Assembly: GCA_947453205.1 (NCBI GenBank)
Contig: CANGFT010000005.1
Span: 62,001-126,000, forward strand
DNA: 64,000 bases
Direction of reading: 5' to 3'
DNA from: Beijerinckiaceae bacterium
GTDB taxonomy: Bacteria; Pseudomonadota; Alphaproteobacteria; Rhizobiales; Beijerinckiaceae
Part shown: one piece after another, positions 38,328 through 48,791 of the stretch
How positions within the stretch are numbered: position 1 is the first letter of the stretch
How the letters are laid out: the number at the start of each line of letters is the position of its first letter
Made by a program: the position numbers and the translations under genes
The notes under the pieces: model-generated
What the model saw: the letters and a program-made list of their open reading frames with translations, nothing else
What the model was told of the DNA's origin: nothing
Databases searched by the model: none

Positions 38328-39128
38328 TCAGCGCCCGTAAAACGCCTTCACGGTCTCTTCCGCCACAGTCTGGACGAAGAGCCGCGTCTCAGCGTCAAGC
38401 GCGCCGAAATAGTCATAGGGGTTGCCGACCGGGGAGCGTCCGTAGACGCTGGCGTAGACTACGCAGGCCGAAAGGTATTGCCCCGCAAGCGTCGGGTGGT
38501 TGGCGTCATAGCCGACTTGCAGCTTGAGGTCGGGACGTCTGCGATAAGCTTCCTTGAAAGCAGGCGCGAGAGGGATGACCAAGGCCTCCACCTCATTGCC
38601 GACCGCGAGCATCATATCGCCAGTTTTCTTGCCAAGATCGCTCGCGCCCTGCGGGCTGCCGGGGGCGAAGGCCGGGAGCCACAAAAGCGCTGTGCGGCCG
38701 CCTCTGCTCTTGATGGCCTTGTCGAACTCGATGACCTTCTGGCGATAACGCGCGCGGCCCTCGTCCGTTGCGGCATCCTGCGAATTGCCGCCAAGCACGA
38801 AGAGTTCGTAGGGCTCCTTCGGCCCGAGATTGCCGGGTGTCGTCAGGAACTCGATCGGATAATTGGCGAGGTTGGCGCCAGTGATATGCACCGACTTGTA
38901 GCCATCCTTGAGGTTGAGCGGATTCTTGTCCGCCGAGTCAAGGCGGTGCACATGGGTTTGCAGACCGCCGCTGTAATAGACGAGGCTGTTGGCGATGAAG
39001 AGGACGCGTTTGGGCGCAGAGCCCGGCAGGGTCTTCACGACCGGCGCGGAGGCATCCTGCGCAAAGGACGCCACGGGCGCGAAGATCGGCGTCGCCGCGA
39101 TCAATAGAGCCATGATGCGAGATTTCAT
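38328..39128 (-). CDS. SGNH-hydrolase-like exported protein
   Basis: Signal peptide; RVLFIANSLVYYSGGLQTH block and C-terminal YDANHPTLAGQYLSACVVYASVYG (DxxH-like). Confidence 0.6.
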   Translation of the reverse strand: MKSRIMALLIAATPIFAPVASFAQDASAPVVKTLPGSAPKRVLFIANSLVYYSGGLQTHVHRLDSADKNPLNLKDGYKSVHITGANLANYPIEFLTTPGNLGPKEPYELFVLGGNSQDAATDEGRARYRQKVIEFDKAIKSRGGRTALLWLPAFAPGSPQGASDLGKKTGDMMLAVGNEVEALVIPLAPAFKEAYRRRPDLKLQVGYDANHPTLAGQYLSACVVYASVYGRSPVGNPYDYFGALDAETRLFVQTVAEETVKAFYGR

Positions 39129-39142
39129 TGGCGCGTCTCCCT

Positions 39143-39922
39143 TCAGTGATGTTCAAACAGGACGGATTCGCGAACATCATGTTCGATGAGCTTCCAGATG
39201 TGATCGACGAGCGTGACGAATTTCGGATCGCGCTTGGTGGCTATGGTGCGCGGGCGCGGCAGGTCGATTTCGACTTCTTCCAGAATGCGGCCCGGACGAC
39301 GCGCGAAGACAAGGACGCGGTCTGACAGGAACACCGCTTCGTCGATCTGGTGCGTGACGAAAAGGACGGTCTTGCGCCCCTCTTCCCAGATGCGCTGCAA
39401 TTCAACTTGCATGATCTCGCGCGTCTGGGCGTCGAGCGCCGAGAAGGGTTCGTCCATGAGCAGCAGTTCAGGGTCGATGGCGAGGGCGCGCGCGAGGTTC
39501 ACGCGTTGCCGCATGCCGCCTGACAACTGGCGCGGAAAATAGTTTTCGAAGCCCTTGAGGCCCACGAGGTCGAGCAGCTTGCGTGTGCGCGCCAAATCTT
39601 CCGCCGAGATGCGGCCCGCCAGTTCGAGCCCCACGATGGTATTGTCGAAAATGTTGCGCCAGGGCAGCAGGCTGTCGGATTGAAAGACAAAGCCGCGATC
39701 GCGGCCGGGGCCGGAGATCGCGCGTCCGTCGACCTCCACAGCGCCGCCATCGGCGGTCTCAAGCCCTGCGACGATGCGCAGGAAGGTGGTCTTGCCGCAC
39801 CCGCTCGGGCCGACCAGCGCAACGAATTCGCCCTCGCGGATGTTTGCGGAGACCTCGTGCAGGACTTCAAGATCGCCAAAATGCTTGGTGAGGGCGCGGG
39901 CCTCAAGCTTGTCAGCGGTCAT
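39143..39922 (-). CDS. ABC transporter ATP-binding protein (SsuB/TauB-like)
   Basis: GPSGCGKTTFLR, LSGGMRQRVNLARAL, LLLMDEPFSALD. Confidence 0.95.
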   Translation of the reverse strand: MTADKLEARALTKHFGDLEVLHEVSANIREGEFVALVGPSGCGKTTFLRIVAGLETADGGAVEVDGRAISGPGRDRGFVFQSDSLLPWRNIFDNTIVGLELAGRISAEDLARTRKLLDLVGLKGFENYFPRQLSGGMRQRVNLARALAIDPELLLMDEPFSALDAQTREIMQVELQRIWEEGRKTVLFVTHQIDEAVFLSDRVLVFARRPGRILEEVEIDLPRPRTIATKRDPKFVTLVDHIWKLIEHDVRESVLFEHH

Positions 39923-39925
39923 CGG

Positions 39926-40750
39926 TCAATCCTTGGTCCAGGGCACGAGCCGCGTTTCAAGCTTCGAAAAAGCCGAGTTCATGAGGATGCCGCTCGCCGC
40001 CAGGATCGCCACGGCGGCGAAGAGTTCAGGCATGTTGAAACTGTCGGCGGATTGGCCGATGAGGCGTCCAAGGCCGAGGCGCGAGCCGAAAAGCTCCGCC
40101 ACGACGACGCCGATGAGACCGCGCCCGATGCCGAGCTTCAAACCCGCAAGGATGAAGGGCGTCGCGGAGGGCAGCGACACCTTCAGGAAAAGCTGGCGGG
40201 GCGTCGCCCCAAAGCAGCGCATCATTTCCAGATACCGCTCGCTCGTGCTGCGGATGCCCGCCTCCGTATTGATAGTCACGGCAAAGACAACGAGCAGCAC
40301 GACGACGAGCACCTTGGACCAGATGCCGATGCCAAGCCACAAAATGAAGAGCGGGCCCAGAGCCACCGTCGGCGTGGCGTAGAGGCCGGAGATCCATGGT
40401 TGAAGCCAGCTCTTCCAGAAGGGGCTGGTGGCGATAAGCAGGCCGGTCGCTACGCCCACCACCGCCGCGATGGCGTAGCCGAGAAGAAACTCGACGGCGC
40501 TGGTCTTCACATGGGCCCAGAGTTCGCCGCTGAGGGAAAGCGACACAAGGGCCTCAAGAACCTGCGTGGGCGAGGCGAGGAAGAGTGAATTGGCGATGAC
40601 GAGGTCGCTGAAGATCTGCCAGCCGATGAGCCCGACGACCACCGAGATGATGGCGACCTGATAGCCTTCGAGCTCGACGCGTCCGGACGCCGTCTTGCCG
40701 GAGCGGAGGAATGGCAGGGGGACGAGAGGTTTCTTGTCGTAGGCCATCAC
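39926..40750 (-). CDS. ABC transporter permease (SsuC-like)
   Basis: 274 aa; RYLEMMRCFGATPRQLFLKVSLPSATPFILAGLKLGIGRGLIG. Confidence 0.92.
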   Translation of the reverse strand: MMAYDKKPLVPLPFLRSGKTASGRVELEGYQVAIISVVVGLIGWQIFSDLVIANSLFLASPTQVLEALVSLSLSGELWAHVKTSAVEFLLGYAIAAVVGVATGLLIATSPFWKSWLQPWISGLYATPTVALGPLFILWLGIGIWSKVLVVVLLVVFAVTINTEAGIRSTSERYLEMMRCFGATPRQLFLKVSLPSATPFILAGLKLGIGRGLIGVVVAELFGSRLGLGRLIGQSADSFNMPELFAAVAILAASGILMNSAFSKLETRLVPWTKD

Positions 40751-41685
40751 CTGGTTCCGCCGTCATCTTTGCGACCCAAGAGCGCAAGTGCTTCGGCATG
40801 GTAGGAGAGATCGACATATCGCTGCGGATCAAGGTTCCCCGCCGCGCCGCCCTGCAGGCTCGCGCGCAAGGCCAGGGTATTGCGTATGCCCTCCTCATCC
40901 ATCGCTGCAGTTGGCTCAAGGCCGAAACCGGGCTGACGCAGGAGAACGAGAGTTTGTTCGGCGATGTCGCGTTCGGTCCCCAGATCTTCGATCAGCACCG
41001 TGACACAGTCTTCATGACGGTGTGGATCGAGCGTCAGGCTCAACCCTTCGAGATAGGCTGCGATATAGCGCACCAGCAAATTGCGGTTGGCCTGCGCCCA
41101 GGCCCGCATGACGAAAGCCGAGCCCGCCTGATAGGGCCCGACGTAGTTCGTGGTGTCGCCAAGACTACGGAAGCCGAGCCGGGTCGCGTCAAGCGAATAG
41201 GGAAGGTTCAGGATCGCGGCGGAATTATCCTTGTCCGCCTGCATGGCGGCGATGCGCAATTCCCCGCGCCCCACGGGCTTGACCTCATAATCGCGGTCGC
41301 GGACGAGTCCGTGGTCGGCGAAGATCTTGTAGGCCTGCAACGCGAAAGCCGTATCAGGCGCATCGACGATGAGGCGCTTTCCGCGCACGCCCTCGACCGA
41401 GGTGATTTCGGACTGAACGAAAAGTTCATTCATGCCGCTGTCGCCGCCAAGGACCACGACCACATCCTCGCCATCGACATCCTTCATGGAGACTGCATTG
41501 TCGAAAGCGACGTGGACGAGTTGAAAATCTCCGCGCGCAAGGCCGGTGCGCTGTTCTCGCGAATTCTCCGTCGATACAAGCTGCAGATCGACGCCGCGTG
41601 CAGCAAACAGGCCCGCGCGAAGCGCCATGCGGATTGGCAGCGATTTGGCGGTGGGGCTGCAGTTGACCGTAAGAACGTCGTTCAC
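40747..41685 (-). CDS. NMT1/THI5-like (SsuA-type) protein without signal peptide
   Basis: 312 aa, GTG start MNDVLTVNCSPTAKSLPIRMALRAGLFAARGVDLQLVS; overlaps permease by 4 nt. Confidence 0.82.
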   Translation of the reverse strand: MNDVLTVNCSPTAKSLPIRMALRAGLFAARGVDLQLVSTENSREQRTGLARGDFQLVHVAFDNAVSMKDVDGEDVVVVLGGDSGMNELFVQSEITSVEGVRGKRLIVDAPDTAFALQAYKIFADHGLVRDRDYEVKPVGRGELRIAAMQADKDNSAAILNLPYSLDATRLGFRSLGDTTNYVGPYQAGSAFVMRAWAQANRNLLVRYIAAYLEGLSLTLDPHRHEDCVTVLIEDLGTERDIAEQTLVLLRQPGFGLEPTAAMDEEGIRNTLALRASLQGGAAGNLDPQRYVDLSYHAEALALLGRKDDGGTR

Positions 41686-41706
41686 GGGATGATCCTTCGC
41701 GTGGAT

Positions 41707-42630
41707 TCAGAAAGGCTCGGACGAAAATTCGACGCTCCGCTCAGCCTTCACCATATCGGGGCTCGGCGGCGGCGTGGCGCCCCACTGGTCCATGCGGCCT
41801 GGCTGCGGCGTCCAGTCTTCCGGTGAGCCGACGCGGTAGGTCTCATCGATCTGCTGCACCTCCGTCGTATATTCCAGCGGAAGACATTCCGGCCCGACGA
41901 AATAGGAGAAGATATTGTCGCCGGGCCCGTGACGCCCGACGCCCCAGGCGATGTTCACGCCATATTCGCGCAGGCGCCCGACGCCCCGCATCAGGGCGTC
42001 GAATGTCGGGACCTCGAAGGCGATATGATGAAGTGAGGTATGCGAGCCCGGCACAAGGGCCACGCTATGATGATCTGAATTGCAATTCAGGAAGGTGATG
42101 CGGCGTGAGCGATCGACCAGCTTGAAGCCGAGCGTCTGCGTATAGAATGTCTCGACGGTCGGCGCATCCGACGTGTTCAGCACCACATGCGAAATCTTGC
42201 GCGGCCGGTCTATGGCGTCCTGCGTGTCGGCATGGCGATGGTCCCCGGCGAGGATGCGCAGAAGACGTCCCTCGGGGTCGCGCACGGTGAAGCCGTAACC
42301 GCCGCCATATTCTGCGATGTTGGCCGGGGCTGAAAGATCCGATGCGCCCGCCGCCGCGAGACGCGCATGGAGCACGTCGACGGCCGCCTTGTCCCAGGCG
42401 CGCAGGTCAACGCACAGAATTTCCATCCGCGCCCTCTGCTGCAATGCAACAACATAGGCGTCAGGACCAGTGCCCCTCAGGTGAACAGAGCCATCGTCGA
42501 CATTCGCCGCCGTCAGTCCCCACCCTTGCTTGAAAAACTCAATTGTATTTTCAAACTGGGTGACGCCGATATGCACGCTCCTGACGCCGCAGATCAGGGA
42601 CGGCGAAAATGGCGCGCGAGGCGTAGTCAT
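41707..42630 (-). CDS. VOC-family (extradiol dioxygenase-like) protein
   Basis: Start MTTPRAPFSPSLICGVRSVHIGVTQFENTIEFFKQGWGL; second module KISHVVLNTSDAPTVETFYTQTLGFKLVDRS...HHIAFEV. Confidence 0.87.
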   Translation of the reverse strand: MTTPRAPFSPSLICGVRSVHIGVTQFENTIEFFKQGWGLTAANVDDGSVHLRGTGPDAYVVALQQRARMEILCVDLRAWDKAAVDVLHARLAAAGASDLSAPANIAEYGGGYGFTVRDPEGRLLRILAGDHRHADTQDAIDRPRKISHVVLNTSDAPTVETFYTQTLGFKLVDRSRRITFLNCNSDHHSVALVPGSHTSLHHIAFEVPTFDALMRGVGRLREYGVNIAWGVGRHGPGDNIFSYFVGPECLPLEYTTEVQQIDETYRVGSPEDWTPQPGRMDQWGATPPPSPDMVKAERSVEFSSEPF

Positions 42631-42776
42631 CGGCTGTTCTCCACCCATATGGACGGTCTGTGACGGGTCCGTTACAATTCTTATTGCTATTGGACGGAAG
42701 GGCGGGATGAACGCCAATCCAAATGACGGTGTGGATCATTGCTTTTTCGGGATCAGATGACGGCGGATCGAACCGG

Positions 42777-44102
42777 ATGAACGACAGGCAGGCATTCGAT
42801 CGGCTTCGACTTCCCAGCTTCCGCCATTTGCGCGTCTTTCAGGCTGTCGCGAGCTCCAGCAACCTGAGCCGCGCGGCAGCAGAAATGAACATGTCCCAGC
42901 CAGCCGTGACGCAGGCCATGGCGAGGATCGAGGAATGGGTCGGCGCCACGCTTTTCCAGCGCAGCAGCAAGGGCACCTACCTCACGCGTGAAGGAAAGAT
43001 CTTCAACGATTGCGTCAATCGACTGTTCGATCGCATCATGGACCTGCTTGAAACGACGATCCTGCGGGATAGCTCGAAGCGGGCGGTGAGGGTCGCGGCA
43101 TCCCGCCTGAAGGCGTCGCACATCAACGTGCTGGCCGTGGTCGCCAGCAGCTATTCCTTCGAGGACGCGACGCTGGCCCTTGGCATATCGCGAACCACCG
43201 TGCAGCGCACAGCGCGGGAACTGGAAGCCATCCTCGGTCGGCAGCTCTATGAGCGCGGCCCCCATGGCATCGCCGTCACGAACGACACGCGCGAACTCGC
43301 CCGCGCCCTGCAGCGGATCTGTCAGGAATTGCGCGAGGAGATGAGCGAGGTCACGCTGCAACGCGACAAGTCAGCGCTGCGCGTCTTCATCGGGGCGCAG
43401 CCGCTCGCCTCCCGCGCGCTGCTGGCCGTCGCGATCAATGGCGTACTGTCGCAATATCCCGAGGCGCGCATACGCATCATCGAAGGCTCCTACCAATTTC
43501 TGCTTCAGGAATTGCGCAGCGGCCATATCGATCTGATGTTCGGCGGATTGCAGCGCCCGCCGAAGATCAACGACGTGATCGAGGAGCCGCTGTTTGAGGA
43601 ACCTTATTGCGTCGTAGCGCGCGCCGGCCATCCATTGGCGCGACGGAAAACCGTCAAGATCGCTGATCTTCTCGGGGTGGACTGGGTTCTGCCAGGCGTC
43701 GGCACGCAGCGCCGCCAGGCTTTCGAGCGCTTGTTTTCAACCGCAGGGCGCCTGCCCAATTGCTCCGTGGAGACGACCTCCGTCACCGCGCAGATCGCGA
43801 TTCTCGCAACGAGCGATCGCGTCACGCTTCTGACGCGGACCGAACTCACCCTGGAGCCGCAGATACGCGGCTTCACCGTCCTGCCGCTCAAAACCTCCAT
43901 CGCGCGCACGGCCGATGGCGTGACGATGCGCTCGGAATGGAAGCCGACCCCGGTGCAGGCCTGTTTTCTCGATCAACTGCGCGACTGCGTCCGAAAATTC
44001 GGCCTTGTGGCGGCGAATCGAGAGGTCGGACCGAAGGTGGATGTCTCCTGGCACGACAGAAGCGGCCGCGAGAACCATGAGGACGAGGGAGGAGCGCGGT
44101 GA
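42777..44102 (+). CDS. LysR-family transcriptional regulator (start 42777 or 42723)
   Basis: FRHLRVFQAVASSSNLSRAAAEMNMSQPAVTQAMARIEEWVGATLFQR. Confidence 0.93.
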   Translation: MNDRQAFDRLRLPSFRHLRVFQAVASSSNLSRAAAEMNMSQPAVTQAMARIEEWVGATLFQRSSKGTYLTREGKIFNDCVNRLFDRIMDLLETTILRDSSKRAVRVAASRLKASHINVLAVVASSYSFEDATLALGISRTTVQRTARELEAILGRQLYERGPHGIAVTNDTRELARALQRICQELREEMSEVTLQRDKSALRVFIGAQPLASRALLAVAINGVLSQYPEARIRIIEGSYQFLLQELRSGHIDLMFGGLQRPPKINDVIEEPLFEEPYCVVARAGHPLARRKTVKIADLLGVDWVLPGVGTQRRQAFERLFSTAGRLPNCSVETTSVTAQIAILATSDRVTLLTRTELTLEPQIRGFTVLPLKTSIARTADGVTMRSEWKPTPVQACFLDQLRDCVRKFGLVAANREVGPKVDVSWHDRSGRENHEDEGGAR

Positions 44103-44118
44103 CGCCCCGCGTCCGGTT

Positions 44119-45015
44119 TCAGGGAATAACCGACCTCGCAATGGACTGATCAAGCGCCTCGAAGTCATGATAGCCGATGAGATCGTAAAGCTCAGCTCGC
44201 GTCTGCATCTGCTGCACAAGCGATTGCGTGGAGCCCGCCTCGGACAGTGTCGCATAAAGGCCTTCCGACGCCTTCGCGGAGATGCGCAGGGAGCTCACCG
44301 GCCAGATCACCATGCGATAACCCATCTGGCGAAATTCCTCCGCAGTGAAGAATGGGGTGCGGCCGAATTCGGTCATATTGGCGAGCAGCGGCGCATCGAT
44401 CCTGCGCGCGAATTCGCGGAACATGCATTCGTCTGTCAGGGCCTCCGGGAAGATCGCGTCAGCTCCCGCCGCCAGATAGGCTTTGGCGCGTTCAACCGCC
44501 CCGTCGAGGCCCTCGCTCGCAGCCGCATCCGTGCGGGCGATGATGTAGAGATGGCGGCGAGCGCGCGCGGCGGCGGCGACTTTCGCCGCCATGTCATCTT
44601 TGCTCGCAATCTTCTTGTCGCTGAGATGGCCGCACTTCTTAGGCAGGATCTGATCCTCGAGATGGACCGCGCCCGCGCCCGCATCCTCAAAGCAACGAAC
44701 CATGTTCATGACATTGAGGGCCTCGCCATAGCCTGTGTCCCCATCCACCAGAACCGGGAGGCCGGAGGCCCGCGAAACCTGGCGGATATAAAAGGCCATA
44801 TCCTCGATCGTGAGGATGCCAAGGTCGGGCAAGCCCATAGAGGCGGAGACGGCGGCCCCTGACAAATAAAGCGCCTTGAAACCGGCGCGCCTCGCCTGCA
44901 GGGCGCAAAGGCCATTATGAGCGCCGGGCATGCCCAGGATCTCGCCATCGCGGATCAGCGCGCGAAAACGCTCCCCTGCAGGAGCATGCTCGTGAGTTTC
45001 GCCCAAGAGGTACAT
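44119..45015 (-). CDS. Isocitrate lyase/PEP mutase superfamily protein (methylisocitrate lyase-like)
   Basis: 298 aa; PVLVDGDTGYGEALNVMNMVRCFEDAGAGAVHLEDQILPKKCGHLSDKK. Confidence 0.9.
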   Translation of the reverse strand: MYLLGETHEHAPAGERFRALIRDGEILGMPGAHNGLCALQARRAGFKALYLSGAAVSASMGLPDLGILTIEDMAFYIRQVSRASGLPVLVDGDTGYGEALNVMNMVRCFEDAGAGAVHLEDQILPKKCGHLSDKKIASKDDMAAKVAAAARARRHLYIIARTDAAASEGLDGAVERAKAYLAAGADAIFPEALTDECMFREFARRIDAPLLANMTEFGRTPFFTAEEFRQMGYRMVIWPVSSLRISAKASEGLYATLSEAGSTQSLVQQMQTRAELYDLIGYHDFEALDQSIARSVIP

Positions 45016-45372
45016 ATCCTAATCCCGTCTTGCTGACTGCGCGATGAATCGCCGGGCCATGATGATCGGACCTGCCGGGAAAAGCGAGGCGGCGGGCGGA
45101 AAGTCAATGGCCAGAAGCCCATTTCCAATTATGGCGCCGCCATGCTGCGCCGCCGCCAACAGCCCCAGTGCAAAAAAGTTATGAAGTGGCGTCTTTTTCG
45201 GATTGGTCAAGGGAGCCTGAAAAACGGACAGTTCCACTCAATTGGGCAAAATCAGGTTCCGATGCGCGCATCGAAGGATGACGCCGGGTCGGGGAGGAGA
45301 ACAGGCCGCATGCCCGAGGCGACGCAGTCGCCTGTCGTATGGGGTTCCGCGACCTGACTGGAGGAGGACATC

Positions 45373-46374
45373 ATGGGGCCTGACTATCGCAAGATATGGA
45401 AGCGCAGCGCTGCGGCCTGCCTTATGGCTTTCGCTATCGTCGCCACGCCTCCAGCGTCAGCACCGACCGTCGCTGCGGAAAAGGTGGTCGTCACCGGCGT
45501 ACTGGGCTCCTGGACCTCCGGCCTGTGGCCTTTCCTGATCGCGCGGAAAAAAGGACTCTTCTCGCGGCATAACATCCGTCACGACATCGTGTTCGTTCCG
45601 ACGGCGCCAGGTCTTGTGCAGCAACTCACCGCAGGCTCCATAGACATGGTCGCGTTGAACGGGCTGGCAGAACCGCTGCACGCCGTCGAAAAGGGCGCGC
45701 CCGTCGCCATCATGCGCATCATGGGCCAGACATCCAACTATGTCATGATCGGCGGCAAGTCGATCAAGTCCCTTGCTGACCTGAAAGGCAAGAAAGTGGC
45801 CCTCGGCGGCCTGCGCGACATCAACAAGATCTACTTTGATCGCGTGATGGCCCATACCGGCCTCAAGGACTCCGACTTCGACATCATCGTGATCGGCGCG
45901 ACAGGAGCAAGGTTCGCTGCGCTCCAGTCGGGCTCCATCGACGGGACGATGCTGGTGCCGCCTTTTAATTTCACCGCCGTCAAGAATGGCTTCAATTCTC
46001 TCGGCCTCGTGCGCGACTATGCGCCTGATCTGCCGCAAACAGGCATGCAGGCTTCGCAACGCTGGGCGAAGGCGAATATGAGCGACGCCAAGGAGATCAA
46101 TATCGCCATCGATGAAGCCGTGGCCTGGTTCTATGACGATAAAAACCGGCAGGAAGCCATCGACATTCTTGTGGAGGCTTCAAAGGGCGACCCGAAGGAG
46201 ATCGGCGAGTCCTACGACTTTCTTCGCTCCATCGAATTCTTCGCGCGCACCAGCGTGATCCACACCAAGCCGCTCGAAAACATGATGCGCGATATGGTCG
46301 CCATCAAGGACATGTCGAAGATGATCCCCGTCTCCTCGCTTGTCGTGCCCGGACTCAACGAGATCGCCGACTGA
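45373..46374 (+). CDS. ABC-type substrate-binding protein (SsuA/NMT1-like), no adjacent permease/ATPase
   Basis: 333 aa with signal peptide; VVVTGVLGSWTSGLWPFLIARKKGLFSRHNIRHDIVFVPTAPGLVQQLTAGSIDMVALNG. Confidence 0.87.
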   Translation: MGPDYRKIWKRSAAACLMAFAIVATPPASAPTVAAEKVVVTGVLGSWTSGLWPFLIARKKGLFSRHNIRHDIVFVPTAPGLVQQLTAGSIDMVALNGLAEPLHAVEKGAPVAIMRIMGQTSNYVMIGGKSIKSLADLKGKKVALGGLRDINKIYFDRVMAHTGLKDSDFDIIVIGATGARFAALQSGSIDGTMLVPPFNFTAVKNGFNSLGLVRDYAPDLPQTGMQASQRWAKANMSDAKEINIAIDEAVAWFYDDKNRQEAIDILVEASKGDPKEIGESYDFLRSIEFFARTSVIHTKPLENMMRDMVAIKDMSKMIPVSSLVVPGLNEIAD

Positions 46375-46387
46375 TCAGGAAGAGACG

Positions 46388-47431
46388 ATGACCTTCACGC
46401 TCATGCTCACTGGCGACGTCAACCTGATGAACGTCACCGACCCCGACGTTCCCTTCCGCAGGGTGCGTGACGCCTTCAAAACCGCCGACCTGGTCTTCTC
46501 TAATCTTGAATGTTGCCTTACAGAGCGGCTGAACGAGGGCTCGACCCATGTCGAGGGCTTTTTCTCTGATCCGAAGGTCACAGAGAGCGCGCTGAAGAGC
46601 GCTGGCATCGAGGTCGTCGGCCTCGCCAACAATGTGAATTACGGCGAAGAAGCGATCAACGAATCCATCGGCCACCTCGACCGCGCGGGCATTCCCCATA
46701 CAGGCGCCGGCGCCAATGACGCCGCAGCACGCGCGCCCGCCACCGTCGAGCGCAAAGGCAGAAAGATCGCCTTTCTGCAGCGCAGTTCAGTCTATTGGGC
46801 GACCAACCACGAGGCGACGAAACATTCGGCCGGCATCGCCGTCATCCGAGGCCACACGGCCTATCAAGTGCCCATGTATAAAATGAAGAAAGAAATCCCC
46901 CCGCTGAACCGACCGGGGATTCCCCCTTATATCGTGACATGGGCTGACAAAGCCTATCTTGAGCGATTTGAAGCCGATCTTGCGAAGGCGCGGGCCGAAG
47001 CCGACATCGTCGTCTGCTCATTTCACTGGGGCCTGCACAAGGATGTGCTGGATTACATGAAGGAGATCGCTCATTGCGCCATCGACATGGGCGCGGATGT
47101 GGTGATCGGCCACGGCCCGCATTACTCGCTCGGCGTAGAGGTCTACAAGGGCAAGCCGATCTATTACGGCCTTGGCTCCTTCTCCTTCCATACCGGCCAC
47201 GGCGGCGTCGCCCATGGTGACTGGATCGGCATGATGGCGAAGGTGCGCTTCGGTGACGATGGCTTGGAATCCGCCGGCTTCGAATTCGTGCGCCACAACC
47301 AGGACAACGAAACCTATGTCTGCGACCTCGCGAAGGAAGAGGAGGAATTCCTCGACATCGAAAAGCGCTCGCGGGACATGGGCACGCGGATCATGCGTGA
47401 GGGCGATCACGTCTCGCTGAAACTGCGCTGA
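46388..47431 (+). CDS. CapA (PGA_cap) family metallophosphoesterase-like protein
   Basis: Start MTFTLMLTGDVNLMN at 46388; FSNLECCLTE, GLANNVNYGEEAI, FHWGLHKD, ADVVIGHGPHYSLGVEVYKGKPIYYGLGSFSF. Confidence 0.87.
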   Translation: MTFTLMLTGDVNLMNVTDPDVPFRRVRDAFKTADLVFSNLECCLTERLNEGSTHVEGFFSDPKVTESALKSAGIEVVGLANNVNYGEEAINESIGHLDRAGIPHTGAGANDAAARAPATVERKGRKIAFLQRSSVYWATNHEATKHSAGIAVIRGHTAYQVPMYKMKKEIPPLNRPGIPPYIVTWADKAYLERFEADLAKARAEADIVVCSFHWGLHKDVLDYMKEIAHCAIDMGADVVIGHGPHYSLGVEVYKGKPIYYGLGSFSFHTGHGGVAHGDWIGMMAKVRFGDDGLESAGFEFVRHNQDNETYVCDLAKEEEEFLDIEKRSRDMGTRIMREGDHVSLKLR

Positions 47432-47439
47432 GGCGGAAC

Positions 47440-48774
47440 ATGAGCGGTCCAAGCGCAGAACTCGCCCGTTTCGCCACGTCATTCTCCATTGATGACGCGC
47501 CTGCCCCCGTGATTGAGCGGGCGCGCGAATGCCTGATCGACACATTCGCCATCGCAGTGCGCGGACGGGCGACCAAGTGGGGCGAAATCGCCATCGCGCA
47601 GGCCAGCCAGTCCACCGGCCCCTGTCGATTGATCGGCATGCCCGGCGTCAAACTTGCCGCTGAACAGGCGGCCTTCGCCAATGGCCTCCTCGCCCATGCG
47701 CTCGAACTCGACTCGCTGCGCAAGCCCGGCGCTGGCGTGCATCCCGGCGCCATCGTCGTAGCGGCCGCCTTGGCTGCGGCGCAAGAGCGTGGCGCGAGCG
47801 GCCGGGCGCTGCTCGAAGCCATCATCGTAGGCTTTGAAACGCTCATGCGCATCGGCGCGTCGACGCTGCATTCCGCAGAACCGCGCGGCTTTCACGCCCC
47901 AGGCCTCACCGGACCCTTCGGAGGTGCTGCCGCCGCAGGCAGGATCTACGGCTTTGATGCAGAGCGCATGAACTCCGCCTTCGGCATCGCCGCTTCGCTT
48001 TCTGCTGGCCTGATGCAATTCGCCTATGAAGGTCAGGGGGCCATGGTGAAACGCCTGCACATCGGCCGCGCCGCGCAAAACGGCGTCTTCGCCGCACAGC
48101 TCGCCGCGCGCGGCTATGAAGGGCCGCATCAGTCGCTTGAGGGCAAGCGTGGATTTCTTGCGACCTTCTGCGGCAAGCAAGATCTGGCGAAGCTGACCGA
48201 CGGCCTCGGCCGCGACTTTGAAACGCTCAAGCTCTGCCTCAAGCGCTACCCCTGTCACATCACCGCGCATACTTCGATCTATGCCGTGGAATGCTGGCGG
48301 CGCGACATCGGGCTGGGGCCAGAGGATGTGGAGAACATCACCGTTCATGGCACGAGCCGGATGGCTGAACTGAATGGAAGCAAGGCGCCGAGCGATCCCG
48401 CCCTCGCCAACTACTCCATTCCCTTTTCGCTCGCCTGCGCTCTGACAGGCGACGCAGCCGATCCCGCAACCTTCGATCCAGCGAAGCTGCGCGATCCCCT
48501 GGTTCTGGCGCTGGCGCGCAAGATCGATGTGGTGAGCGATGGCCGCGAAAGCCATTCCGACTGGATGACTCGCAGCGTGCTCACACTGACCGATGGTCGT
48601 GTGCTGGAGCGTGAGGTCGCGGAATTTCCGGGCACGCCCGGCATGCCCCTGACGGCGGCGCAACTGCACGAACGCTTCGACATCATGACGCGCGATTATC
48701 CCGGCGATAAGGACGCCGTCTTCGCGCGGCTTCTCAAAATCGAACAAGAAAGGCAGCTCGACTGGCTGTCCTGA
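47440..48774 (+). CDS. MmgE/PrpD family protein
   Basis: 444 aa; ECLIDTFAIAVRG, AFANGLLAHALELD, MVKRLHIGRAAQNGVFAAQLAARGYEGP. Confidence 0.92.
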   Translation: MSGPSAELARFATSFSIDDAPAPVIERARECLIDTFAIAVRGRATKWGEIAIAQASQSTGPCRLIGMPGVKLAAEQAAFANGLLAHALELDSLRKPGAGVHPGAIVVAAALAAAQERGASGRALLEAIIVGFETLMRIGASTLHSAEPRGFHAPGLTGPFGGAAAAGRIYGFDAERMNSAFGIAASLSAGLMQFAYEGQGAMVKRLHIGRAAQNGVFAAQLAARGYEGPHQSLEGKRGFLATFCGKQDLAKLTDGLGRDFETLKLCLKRYPCHITAHTSIYAVECWRRDIGLGPEDVENITVHGTSRMAELNGSKAPSDPALANYSIPFSLACALTGDAADPATFDPAKLRDPLVLALARKIDVVSDGRESHSDWMTRSVLTLTDGRVLEREVAEFPGTPGMPLTAAQLHERFDIMTRDYPGDKDAVFARLLKIEQERQLDWLS

Positions 48775-48791
48775 AAGAGGAACGAAAAACC

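Noticed and set aside
39680-41826. Plus-strand ORFs of 302 and 371 aa
   Set aside because: Antisense to the ABC ATPase/permease and NMT1-like genes.
42661-42674. Imperfect dyad TGACGGGTCCGTTA upstream of the LysR at 42777
   Set aside because: Short arms and two mismatches; too weak to call an operator without comparative data.
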